Of a stretch of DNA of 64,000 nt, positions 33,888-44,600 are shown piece after piece. Location: positions 620,001-684,000 of the forward strand of contig JAXBDG010000018.1 of NCBI GenBank assembly GCA_036320915.1. The letters run 5' to 3'. The DNA comes from Linnemannia elongata (lineage: Eukaryota; Mortierellomycota; Mortierellomycetes; Mortierellales; Mortierellaceae). Made by a program: the position numbers and the translations under genes. Positions within the stretch are counted from its first letter, which is position 1, and every line of letters starts with the position of its first letter. The notes beneath the pieces are model-generated. The model was not told the origin of the DNA. It did no database searches and was given only the letters and a program-made list of their open reading frames with translations.

Positions 33888-36310
33888 TCAAGCCCCGGCT
33901 GCGTAGAAGTTTTTTTTTGCCAGCAGTCGTGTCATATCATTCTTAGTAACAAACTGGCACTTCTTCTTTACCAATCCATCGTACAAAAGTCGTTTCCCTT
34001 CCACCATCACCACCGAACAAAAATGATGCCTTCCGTGATAAATAACTGCGCCAAGTTGATACTCCTGTCCGCCAAAGTATAGAACAGGCGTAGGAAACGG
34101 GGCGTTACAATGGATGTTGTTGTAACCTGCATCAACAGAGAGAAGGGTTGGTAGTTGAGTGAAGGTCGGTTCAGTGTGAATCCTGCTTCCGCTGCAAGTA
34201 ATTGAATACGAAGTACAACCTGCCTCGTCCACCACCTCGATCTGCCTCCATGCACTCTGATCTCTATATATAACAGAGTCATCCACGCCTTCAGCTGGCC
34301 TTTCCGTACAAATATCACCGTCTGTATCTTCTGCTGGTCGAATGCACTCCTCGATGGATTTGTTGATGGCCGCTTGGTTGATTGTCGACCCTGTTGAGAG
34401 TTGCCACCCGGCCGTCCGTCTGCGGTGCGTTTTAACAGGATTGGGACAGGTTGGTGAAGAACAAGAGTAGATCGACTGTCTGGTGACCGAAAATAAACCA
34501 CTCAAGTGCTCATTGAAGTTCCTGAATGTGCTCCCTTCCATATTGTGGACACCATCAGTAGGGTACCCCAGAATGCGAGTGTACCACATCCAACGCGCCT
34601 TATTGTAATTCCCGTTTTGGATCTCCTGAACCACGGCCTCAAGACATTGACCAGCGATGGTAGCCAAGACATTGGCAGGGAGGGAGACTGCCCGGTACTG
34701 TGTCAACAAATACCAGCTCATCAGAGTTGTATCCAATGGACATGTGTTGGTGGCATTAAAACGAAAAGACCTGAAAGACTTGTTGCCGTCCTTGTCCTCA
34801 ACCATCATCTCGTGCGAGTAATCAATATCCCAGGGAATGCCAAGGTTGTCCCAGTAAGACTTGTCGACTTTTGGAAATCTGTTTGCACCTCTGGCGTGTT
34901 TCTTTTTAGCGCCCCGGTTGAAGACACGATAATGGGAAGACTGGGCCAGGGAGATAGACGAAGACGACTGGGCGGAAGACGACTTATCCTGAGAAAATGA
35001 TGAAAACGAGAGATCGTCTTGGTCTTGAAAGGTTGGCGAGGAAGACTGGGCTTGTGAGGAAGATATCTCATCATGAGAAAAAGGGGCGGACAGATAGTCG
35101 TCTTGACCAGAGAACGAAGAGGAGCGTTCAGGCTTATTGGGGACAGATCGCAGGTTTGGCTCGCCATCATTGTGGTACTTGGGATCAACATACTTGGGGA
35201 CTGGTTTATCTTTGCTGCCATAGCTAAGAGAGTGGCCTTTCGATACAAGTTTATCGTCACCCTCAAATCTCTCCATGTAGTAGTAGCAATGCGTGACAGC
35301 CTCCATGATCGTCATCTTGCGGTCGGTCGGCAAGGTTTTCTTGTACGCGCTTCCCAGCCCTTCCTGTGCATTGGTGTCCTTGGCTAATCTTGAGGTATCA
35401 GCACTGGTCATGGCGGGGAAAATAAGAGACTCTCGACAGGGGTCTTGGTACCATGCAAGCCATGTGGTAATCGCTGGTCCTGGAATTCGTTCCTTTAGGG
35501 CGGTGGTGATAGACTTGTACTCCTCGACTGGCAACTTCTCGAGGAGTCTGTTTGTTGTAGACAAAAAGTATTCTTTGTGTTCGGATGGACAATCGGGGCT
35601 TTTGGAAAACTTCCATGCATTACGCTTGAAGTGAACACTACAGAATCCATAGATCCCCTCGAGGTTGACAGGAGTAGGCTCGGGGACATTACAAAAGTCC
35701 CTGACAGCCAGCACAAATCCTTGTTGCTCGGCAGCGGAGAGATCGCATGTCATGCCTGGAAACTCCTTTGAGAAAACCTCCAGAGTTGGCTTAGACTCCC
35801 ACAAAGTCTGGAACACCACTAAAAAATGGGCCTTGTAGTGGTACTTGGACATGCCGAGAAGAAAGCTGACAACCATAGGAAGAGTTCTCTTCAAGGGTCG
35901 ACTGTATCCGGATGTCATGGTGATATTGATATCGCGATACGGGGCCTCGGTGATTACACCATGGATGGAGTCAGTCATCAAACAGCTATCTCGTGCGACA
36001 AGACGGGAACGCATGGCATCTGTCTGAATAATAACATGGCCATTGTTGGTGTCCGGAGAAATAGCCGCAATCACCTTCTTGTTCACTCGAGTATTGAAAG
36101 AAAGGAGGCCCGCAATCCCATCAAAAGTTTTGGTTTTTTGTTCAGCCTTGATACCCTTCCTATAGTGATAGAAGCGGCCAGAATGTGCGAGACCTGGATG
36201 GATAGATGAGGCCGCAGAACGAAAATCAGTCGCAATTAGGGCCTTGCTGGTGGTCTGCTCGGGCGCAAGTTTAACCCATTTTTTAAGCTCGCGCTTGGCC
36301 TCAGGAGTAC
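33888..36310 (-). pseudogene. MULE transposase core with C-terminal protease-like domain
   Basis: From the frameshift near 36310 the frame is open to TGA at 33888. The transposase core shows candidate acidic residues in LMTDSIHGV and MTCDLSAAEQQGF, the C-x2-H motif CSVHFKRN, and a late Glu in DTNAQEGLGS; these follow the MULE DDE pattern. A Ser-rich linker comes next. The C-terminal ~300 residues begin ATNTCPLDTTLMSWYLL (Cys near residue 449 of the ATG-initiated frame at 36086) and contain YQLGAVIYHGRHHF (His near 686). This fits the Cys box and His box of ubiquitin-specific (C19) proteases. The protease call is inference from two short motifs. The first ATG at 36086 is internal. Confidence 0.65.
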
Positions 36311-38038
36311 TCGAACAGGCGGAGGCTTGAGATGGTTATGGAATCCCTTGTGATGAATTTCAATAGTAGTGTCGTTGCAGGCATGATGAACAGCCATAAT
36401 CGCATCGCAGTTCTTGTATGCAAGGGGGTTGTGTTGGTGTCCATTTTTATTGCATCGAGATTGTGCTGGTGGTGGGAGAGCGTCCCTTCTTTTCAAGGCT
36501 GGCTGCATAGGACGCTCGGTGTATTTACGCAAAGGATCCTGATCGCAAAAGTAGATGCCTAGACACACCTTGTGGTAGACGACCTTGAGCATTGGTGGCG
36601 GGACCTTCGAGTTGATTTCTGGCTCTTGTTCAGCCATGCTCAACGGCGCGCACTCTGGTTCCAATATCTTGTTGAAAGATGATCCCTGGCGCTCTAGGGT
36701 ACTAGCTGTGATAGCTCGATCGAACTGTGCGCGCTTGACCCTGGCTTCACTGTCCTTCACCTTGTACCACTTCTCTCCAGACCTGCCTTTGCGAAACTCA
36801 TGGATGTGGCTGTAAAGAAGGAACGTAGCCCACCCCACACTGTGGGGGTCTGTCTTGGAGTCGCCGCCTTCGATGATGCGTTTTTCACCAGCAGCACCGT
36901 TCGGAAATTCGATGGAGGAAGGATGGTTGTATGTTCTCGCTGGCTGTGACGCGTTGAGGTCGAGTACATCAGACTGACTTTGTGGAGGGTCCAGAATCGG
37001 TGAAGGAGAGCAGGGAAGAGACGGACTGAGCGGAAAAGGAGTAGGCGAAGACGTATTGTTGACAGAATATATGGCAGAGGTTGTTGCTGAAGGATGGCTC
37101 TCAGAGGAGGGAGAGAAAGGCAGAGGGGTATGAGCAGGCTGGGCAGAAAGAACAGGCTCGGTAGCCAAGGAAGGCGGGACAGAAAGGCGAGGCATGGTGG
37201 GCAGTGCAGACAAGGCAGGCAGGTTAGTCAGGGTAGGCAGATTGGCCATCGGGTTCTGGTGTGGCAAACGGGACACCAAGTTTTGGCCAGAAAGAGAAAA
37301 AAATGAACCAGCGTGGTCCATAAATGCTTCCTGGTAAAGAGCCATGGATTCATCCTCAAGCAAAGCCTGTAAACGAAGGTATAAAAGACAGACATGACAA
37401 AGGGAGAAAAAGAAGTTATGTTAGATCTTGCAAATCTACTCTTGCAAATAAAAAACGAAAACAAGTGGCGGATGTACTAGAATGTTTACCATGTCGTCAA
37501 AAGGATTTTCCAACGAAGGAGCTGTATAGGGAACACTCATACTGTCCTGGGATCCATGCGGCGAGTCACTAACAGCTGGTTGAGGTTGGGAGTCGACTGG
37601 AAAGAATTGACCTAAAGTCTGCAAGGTGAATGAGATGAATATATGGAGCAACTAAAAGCAGAGACAAGGACCGAAAGAAGAACGAGAGAGAAAAGCAAGG
37701 TTTAATTACCCATTGCTTGTACCTACTGATTGTTCTTGAGTGGGGAGAGACAATAGTGCCTGAACTGTTTCCAGCGAGCTCAAGTGGTGGTGACCACCGA
37801 GGGCAGAGTCCGAAGCACCCGAAACAGAGGCAGACTGAAAAGAAGACGCAAAAAAATCAGAAGTCGCAGGATTAGATTCAGACATAAGAATATAAACAGC
37901 AAACGCAATCTTACGTTTGTTACCTGTCCTTTCTTGGTCAACGCTCTATAGGCGAGCTCTGCAACGCCCAAAACAAGTTTAGCCGTGTCCTCTGAAGACT
38001 TCTCTAGGACGTGTTCGATATACCGAAAGAGGGCAGCT
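36302..38038 (-). pseudogene. MULE transposase, N-terminal part with zinc cluster (4 exons seen)
   Basis: Coding segments can be drawn at about 38038-37924, 37834-37727, 37618-37490 and 37366-36302, all joined in phase 0 by GT-AG introns. The true start was not found. After a Ser/Pro-rich stretch comes a Cys/His cluster: CLGIYFC, then SRCNKNGHQHN, NCDAIMAVHH and finally GFHNHLKPPP. This spacing resembles the WRKY/GCM1-type zinc finger that precedes many MULE transposases and binds the terminal repeats. Just after HNHLKPPPVR the frame shifts by one base: the transposase sequence TPEAKRELKKWVKLAPEQ continues in the next frame at about 36310. Without that shift this and the next entry are one gene. 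Confidence 0.7.
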
Positions 38039-38153
38039 TCGAATCACTTTTGGGCGACATAGTTGAAAGTGGCGGAAAGGGTGAAGCATCAGTTTTTTTT
38101 TCTTTTTTCATAAGTGACCCAAGTGACTATCTTTGTTTATTTTTTTGAGACAT

Positions 38154-38240
38154 AGAGTCACGTGCAGTTGCCCAAAAGTGACCTTTTCAAAAGGTCTCTT
38201 TCCCTCTGGGTCACTTATTTCTTATTCACCCCAAAAAGGC
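38154..38240 (-). repeat. Right terminal inverted repeat of the MULE
   Basis: Inverted copy of 33021-33112 with a few mismatches. The palindrome is imperfect here (AAAGTGACC... versus ...GGTCTCTTT). Additional AAGTGACCCAAGTGACTA repeats lie just inside, at 38110-38130. Confidence 0.85.
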
Positions 38241-38648
38241 ATACAGCGGACAAGCAACCTCCCATGATGAACCTTCCGTAATGAGGCGGTGGTGTGATTA
38301 GACCAGGATTTGTTCTGCTTGCTCAGTAACGGCATGGCAATAATTTATGTGACAAGTTTGGATTATGACAGAATGGAAGAGATGCTATTGAAAGTTTTTT
38401 TTAAAAAAAAGAGCAAGGTGGCGTTGGGGCTGCCGGATAGATGGGGCGCGGTGGATGAGAGATGAATCTTTTTTTACAATCACTCACGATGCAAAAGCAA
38501 AGGACAGGAAGCATTCTCGAATACACATAACACCTTTCACATACTTCAGACAAACTAGAATTGTTCATTGTTCAATTGGTTTTATTTGGTTTTTACACGA
38601 TTTTTACATATGGTACAAGGAGAGGGTGGAAGGAAATGAAAGGATGTT
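38241..38648. other. Spacer between MULE and the lone pirin
   Basis: This 408-bp region lacks the NLR/pirin spacer sequence seen in modules A-E. No NLR remnant is recognisable. It presumably contains the 3' UTR of the pirin gene at 38649-39533. Confidence 0.5.
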
Positions 38649-39533
38649 TTAAGCAATGGTGGAACGCCAGTTGCGGGCTCGTTCGAACCCGTTCTTGTTG
38701 TTTTGGTAGTCAACAAAGGTGTCATAGATCTCTTCGGACGAGTTCATGACAAAGGGACCGTGCTGCACAATAGGCTCCTTCAAGGGTTCACCAGCAATAA
38801 ACACAAAGTGTGCGTCCTCATTCTTGGTCTGGATCTTGACTGTCGTAGCACCGTCCTCGGAGAGCGTGAGAGTATGGTGTGCCTTGCCCTCGAAATCCTT
38901 GTCACCGACGAATGCGGTTCCCTTGAGCATGTAGAGGAATCCGGTGTATGTCGAGGGGATGATCTGGGTAACGGTCTTGTTCTTGTCCATCTTGAAGTCG
39001 AGGTACATGGTGGGAGTGCGCGTGTAAACTTGAGACTTGACGCCATGAGACTCTCCTGCAATGACCTTGATGACAACACCGTCCTGGGGTGTAGCACGAG
39101 GGATCTGTCCGTCGAGGAGTTCCTGGTACTGGGGCTCACACATCTTGTGCTCCTTGGGCAAGTTGATCCAGAGCTGGAGTCCATGAGCACGGGTCTGAGA
39201 TTTGACAGGCATCTCAGAGTGGACGATACCACGACCGGCAGTCATCCACTGCAAGTCACCAGGTCCGATGGTTCCCTTGTGTCCTGCAAAGTCCTCATGC
39301 TGGAACTGACCCTCGAGCATGTATGTCACAGTTTCGAATCCGCGGTGAGGGTGATCAGGGAAGCCACCGTTTTTGTCGACCGAGAACTCGTCGAGCATGA
39401 GAAAAGGGTCGTGGTTACGGAGTTCGGGGCGTCCGATGGATCGACGGACACGAGCACCGGCTCCCTCGGATTGCTCCCTGGAGAGGACTGACTTTGTGAT
39501 AGATCTGGAGAGGGGGGTTGATGTAGCGGTCAT
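38649..39533 (-). CDS. Pirin (intact, not paired with an NLR gene)
   Basis: A single-exon gene of 294 residues, the usual pirin length (human 290). Pirins are bicupin iron proteins of nucleus and cytosol; human pirin has quercetin dioxygenase activity and modulates transcription factors. Metal ligands are present in the N-terminal cupin: FPDHPHRGFET (two His) and GRGIVHSEMP (His and Glu). Other family blocks are complete: SVLSREQSEGAGARVRRSIG, DLQWMTAGRG, LQLWINLP, EPQYQELL, YTRTPTMYLDFK, IAGEPLKEPIVQHGPFVMN. The N-terminus is nearer to animal pirins than that of the E copy. Upstream are a CCAAT palindrome (39745-39754) and an inverted repeat (39765-39791). This is probably the ancestral-type pirin of the locus, still functional. 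Confidence 0.95.
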   Translation of the reverse strand: MTATSTPLSRSITKSVLSREQSEGAGARVRRSIGRPELRNHDPFLMLDEFSVDKNGGFPDHPHRGFETVTYMLEGQFQHEDFAGHKGTIGPGDLQWMTAGRGIVHSEMPVKSQTRAHGLQLWINLPKEHKMCEPQYQELLDGQIPRATPQDGVVIKVIAGESHGVKSQVYTRTPTMYLDFKMDKNKTVTQIIPSTYTGFLYMLKGTAFVGDKDFEGKAHHTLTLSEDGATTVKIQTKNEDAHFVFIAGEPLKEPIVQHGPFVMNSSEEIYDTFVDYQNNKNGFERARNWRSTIA

Positions 39534-39744
39534 TTTGGGTTGTTGTCTTGTTGTTGGTATAGCTGAGAGAAGAGGACTTGTTTTGTGAATAGGAGTAATA
39601 AAGACTGTTGTTGTAGTCGATTGAAGATATGATGTTTTTTGTTGAGATGAAGAGGGGAGTTGTGTCGAAAGTCGGTTGCTTTTATACTTTTCTGTCCACT
39701 CTCTTCTTCCCTACCTTCCTCCCTTCAGCTTCTCTCAATTGCTA

Positions 39745-39791
39745 ATTGGCCAATGAAAAAGTGACTAAGCCTGGATAAGCAGGTGGCTTAG
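39745..39791 (-). promoter_or_regulatory. Pirin promoter: CCAAT palindrome and CTAAGCC inverted repeat
   Basis: ATTGGCCAAT (39745-39754) is a double CCAAT box, also found at 2772-2781 and 10878-10887 upstream of dead pirins A and B. CTAAGCC (39765-39771) and its inverse GGCTTAG (39785-39791) form a 7-bp inverted repeat 230 bp before the ATG. The same repeat stands before the only other intact pirin (54761-54782). A regulatory role is inference. Confidence 0.5.
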
Positions 39792-40478
39792 AATTTTATC
39801 CTGATTAAGCATTGGGTGTGTCTGACCAAGAACAGGTCCCACAAACAGGTCCCTGGCAAGTAAGATATCCCAGTTGCCCAGATCGTGAAGAGAAAGCAGG
39901 TCACCATTGACCATGGTGCATTACGTGAGAAACAACAGGTCCAAAAAACAAACGAGGAGGTTCTGCTCCCTTCGTAGCAGAGCGACATCATCCAATAGGA
40001 ACACAATTCATCCATGACCCCTTCTGTGTTGCGTTCGATAGCTTTTGTCACTGATTGTGTACAACTCTATCAGTTTCACCAAGTTCAATCAACGGTCAAG
40101 AAGACGCGTCTCGCTCTATGGACCATATGCCTCCATAACAATTTGAAAAAAGCCAAGTTGCTGTCACCGAATTACCTACTTCACACCCTGGCTTTCCTTC
40201 AAGGAACCCATGGTTTAGAATTACTTGGTCTTTGCGTTCTCTGTTTATGCGCAAAAAATGCAAACGAAAAATCAAATGGCAAATCGAAAGGAAGAAAGGG
40301 CAAGATGCATAGGGGTGCGTGTATGCATGGGTCACAACCCTGGCAAAGAAGGGAGAAGTGGCCGAAAGGCGATTGGAAAGCGTAAATAGACTCCAGCTCG
40401 ACTTTCTCTTTCTCTCTTTTCTCTTTGACTTACTCCAGTCATCGTCCCTCCACGACTATCAGCACACCTTTCACCACA

Positions 40479-40528
<50 letters not shown>

Positions 40529-41518
40529 TAGTTTTCGCTACTTACACTTCTCGATTCGACATTCAGAACGTTGATCACTTTGTGCATTCATCTTGCCTTT
40601 GTTCATTCACCTTGCCTATGTTCATTCGCCACCTCGTTGCATAGCCATATCGTTCCTTCTCGTCCAATTCTGCTGAGAACACACAGCAACACAAAAAAAA
40701 AATCGTTCGACCTAACAGGTACCGGGGTAAGACCTACTCAACCGGTCGTCGGACGAGAATCAATGTGTGCGTCGCTGTTAGATAGAAGGAAAACAAGAAT
40801 TTTGTACAATGCTAATACACGATTGAACCTCGCATAGTTACTTTCTCCTGCCAGAAAAACCCGAACCCCCCAAGAGCCCTCCCTCATCGTCGCGACTCAC
40901 TCAAAAAACAGTAAACCAGTTCTCCTCTCGTCTCAAGGTAAGAAAAGGATTGTGTGAAAAGACAGGAGCTGGAGAAGATCTCTTCAATTGCTTCTTTGAT
41001 TCTCGACCTCATAGTGCTAACCCATCCTGCGTTGGACATGCATATTCTATCTAGGACGAGAAAAATTTCTGCCCGTTACACACCCGCAGGTCAAAAACCA
41101 AAAACAATAATAAATACTAAAAAAGATCGACACAAGTTTATAACTAGTAAGCATGAGAGATTGAGTACGGTAAACGAGAAGTGCAGTTGACTGCCGTTAT
41201 TTAGCTAAACACAATTTCAACCGATACCTTACCAATATAGACCAACAACTCCCGCCAGCCAAACACAAGCCTAGCCCATTACCGAAGACTAAAGAACAAA
41301 AAGGGGTCTTTTGCCATCTCTCTGGTAAGGACGGCGAACGATGCACAACCGTCCCATACATATCTGGTCATAAATTGCCATCTCGTCTTCAAACCTTCCC
41401 TAACAGTGCACATGCTTTTGTCTATAGCTTCGCACTCTCATAGCAGACAGACAACCATCCGCTCATCAACTCCTCCGCAGCTCTACACCAGGCAAACCAC
41501 GCTTCAGGTCAACGCAAG

Positions 41519-41572
41519 GCAAATAGGATAGAGAGAGAGAAAAAGTAATTATTATGATTTGATTTATTCCAG
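41519..41572 (+). other. Predicted 5' UTR intron of NLR D, GC donor
   Basis: It aligns with the leader introns of B, C and E, but the donor reads CAAG|GCAAAT where the others have CAAG|GTAAA or CTAG|GTAAA. The acceptor is ATTCCAG|CAAGG. It is either a GC-AG intron or a lost splice site. Confidence 0.4.
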
Positions 41573-41630
41573 CAAGGTTGACCAGACTATTAACCTCGGC
41601 CATGCATGCTTGATGTGTATAGTTGAAACC

Positions 41631-44600
41631 ATGTCTTCCTCGCCACCCCAAGGCAATTCCCTTCCTTACCCACCCTCCTCGACTTCTTCCAAGGGCCCGG
41701 AAATAACCATCGAAGGACAGCACGCCCTTTCTCAGCTCGAGCATACTGCATCTCTCGGATGTGTGACATCAAAAAGGAAACATTTGTCGAGCCTTTTAAA
41801 GGGAGACCCCAAAGTCAAGAAAACTGTTCCCACTTCGGCGGCCACATCAGCGCCTGCTACTTTTGTTGGAATTGAGGGACCCATTCAGTCTGCCGAGCCT
41901 GACCGTAACACTGTGCCTGTCTCGTTGAAACCACACCCCCCGCCTCTTGTTAAAGTCCAAAATATCCCAAAAGTCGAGGACGATCTACATGTCTTGCGGT
42001 TGATGAGGATTGCCGAATACAAGCAGGCGGTCTACATCGACCCTATGGCCAAACTCAGCCTCCAAGACACGGACGATAATCTGTTCCCTCTCATGGACAG
42101 GGTTAGGGACTTTCTTACCGGCAACGCTCAGGTCATGCTTGTTCTTGGCGACTCGGGGGCGGGCAAGTCGACATTCAATCGACATCTGGAACACGAGCTC
42201 TGGCAGGAGTACAAGCCAGGAGGCCGTATCCCACTATTCGTCAACTTGCCATCCCTCGAGCGACCTCAAAAGGCGCTGGTTACAGAGCAATTGAGAACGT
42301 ACGACTTTAAGGGTGACCAGATTCATGAGCTGAAGAAGCACCGCCAGTTTATATTGATCTGCGATGGTTACGACGAGAGCCAGCTTAAATCCAATCTGCA
42401 TACCACCAACCTCTTCAACCGATCTGGGCAGTGGAGCGTCAAGTTACTCATTACCTGTCGTACTCAATATCTTGGTCCGGACTATCGGAGTCGGTTCGAG
42501 CCCAAGACGGTGGACCAGTATGCTCGTATCGCCAACGATCTTTTCCAACAAGCCGTTATCGCCCCATTCAGCAGGAAGCAGATCGAAGACTATGTAGAGC
42601 ATTATGCTCCTCTCGAGCCGCGTACCTGGGTCAAGAAAGACTACATGGACAAGCTGGAGGCTATCCCCAATCTGATGGATCTGGTCAGGAACCCGTTCCT
42701 CCTTACTCTGTCACTGGAGGCTCTTCCTACGGTCGTGCAAGGGAAAGCCGACATCTCTAGGCTTCGGGTCACTCGCGCGGAATTGTACGACACCTTTGTG
42801 AGGCACTGGATGGCTGTCAACAAGCGCCGTCTAGAGAATCAAAGACTGGATAGGGAGAACCAGATGGCATTTGAGGAGTTGTTGGAGGCCGGATTCGAGA
42901 ATAGTGGAGTCAAGTTTCAACAAGATCTGGCAACCGCGATCTTTGTTCATCAGGACGGCAGACCCGTTGTCGACTACGTCAACAAACGCGATAAATCATC
43001 CTGGAAAGCCACCTTTTTCAGCCTCGATTGCGAGACGAGTCTCCTCCGTGACGCCAGTCTTCTCAGTCGAGCAGGCACTCAATATCGCTTTGTCCATCGC
43101 TCCATCCTGGAGTATTTTTTCGCCTGCACCATCTGTGGACCCATTGGTGAACAAAGTGAACTTGATCCGCCTGTCTTCTCCGGTACCTCCGCCACCGCAC
43201 CCACTATCGGCGCCCATCCGCTGTCTAAGAGGAACCTTGTCACAGAGCCCTCGATCATCCAGTTTCTGGCCGAGCGTGTGCAGCCAAACTCTAGATTCAA
43301 GGATGAGCTCCTCGCCATCATTGAGGAGTCGAAGACCGAGGACCAAGCAACACGAGCCGCTGCGAACGCCATGACGATCTTGGTCAAGGCCGGAGTACGA
43401 TTCAACGGGGTCAATCTTCGTGGTGTTCGAGTTCCTGGAGCGGACATGTCTGGCGGCCAGTTCGACTCGGCACAACTGCAGGAAGCTGACTTGACAGGCG
43501 TCAACCTCACCAAGAGCTGGATTCGTCGGGCGGATTTCACCAAGGCTCACATGGAGGGAGTTCAGTTCGGGGAGATGCCGTACCTGCAGGAGGATGATGA
43601 GGTATACTCGTGCACATATTCGCCTGACGGAAGGTCGCTCGCTGTAAGTCTTTTGGGAGAACGCATCAACATTTACGACACCTGCACGTGGACAAGGACT
43701 CGCACTTTTCAAGGGCATTTAAAGTGTAGTAACAGCATTGCTTATTCGCCTACCGGTCTTCAACTTCTTTCAGGAAGCGACGACAACACAGTACGGTTGT
43801 GGGATTGTGAGAGTGGGTCGTGCGTTTTTGTTCTGGAGGGACATACCGACGTAGTGTGGACTGTGGCGTTTTCACCCTCTGGCAAGCAGGTCGCCTCGGC
43901 TGGAAAGGATAACACTATGAAGCTATGGGATGTTCAGTCAGGCACCAATCTATTCACCTTAACCCATTATTCTGAGGGGATTCATTGTATTTCCTACTCG
44001 CCCGATGGACATGAGGTTGTGTCTGTTGGTGAGGATGGGATGATCCGATTTTTTGACACGCAGACTGGACAGCCAGGAGAGGTCTGGGGGACCCGATATT
44101 TGGTGAAGATGAGCGTCGCATACTCTCCAGGAGGCCAAGAGATTGCCGTAGGGCTTGATAATTGGAGTTTACTGCTTTACAATACAACTACCGGCAGGCG
44201 AACGAGGCTTTGGACGGCTCATAGTGGAGCAGTCATGGGTGTGAGGTTTTCGCCGAATAACCAATGGATCGCTACATGCAGCTATGACAACACGGTGAAG
44301 GTTTGGAGTGCTGCTACAGGATTTGTCCTCTCCGTCTTTACAGGTCATAGCCACTGCGTCTGTCAGGTAGCTTTTTCGCCAAACGGACTCCAACTTGCTT
44401 CCTGTAGCATTGACAAGACCATCCGACTTTGGGATGTGAGCTCACTGGGGACAGGCGTGGACGTGGAGAGTGGATCCGACCCGCTGACGAGCATATTTTA
44501 TTCACCCGACGGTCGAGCTGTCATCTGTCGCACCAGTACAGGGGCTGTGCGGCAGTATGATGCTGTATCTGGAGCGTCTGGTCCAACTATTGTTTGTGGA

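Larger units (their letters stand above)
33021..38240 (-). mobile_element. Mutator-like (MULE) DNA transposon with terminal inverted repeats
   Basis: The ends at 33021-33112 and 38154-38240 are near-perfect inverted copies (shared core GTGAATAAGAAATAAGTGAC read inwards from both sides). All coding sequence inside is on the minus strand and encodes one multi-domain transposase, now broken by a frameshift near 36310, by in-frame stops near 33888 and 33564, and by a second frameshift near 33440. I could not find a clear target-site duplication. It lies between the promoter side of NLR C and the lone pirin. Confidence 0.8.
39534..41630. promoter_or_regulatory. Upstream regions of lone pirin and NLR D
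   Basis: The left part is the pirin promoter. From about 40080 on it is the module-type NLR leader: homologous to 2870-4255 and 46330-47854, with a (CT)n tract at about 40482-40526, the CTAATACACGATTGAA element (about 40813), TTTAGCTAAACACAATT (about 41201) and the leader intron. No gene was found. Confidence 0.5.

Noticed and set aside
33021..38240. KDZ (Kyakuja/Dileera/Zisupton) transposon
   Set aside because: The transposase core has the C-x2-H and spacing of MULE elements and an N-terminal WRKY/GCM1-like cluster; no KDZ-type CxC motif was seen.
33010..38250. Target-site duplication at the transposon ends
   Set aside because: Flanks AATTGGCAACT and ATACAGCGGAC do not match, and shifting the border by a few bases does not produce an 8-11 bp repeat.
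40482..40526. CRISPR-like or functional tandem array
   Set aside because: It is a plain (CT)n microsatellite; like other simple repeats here it has no spacer structure.
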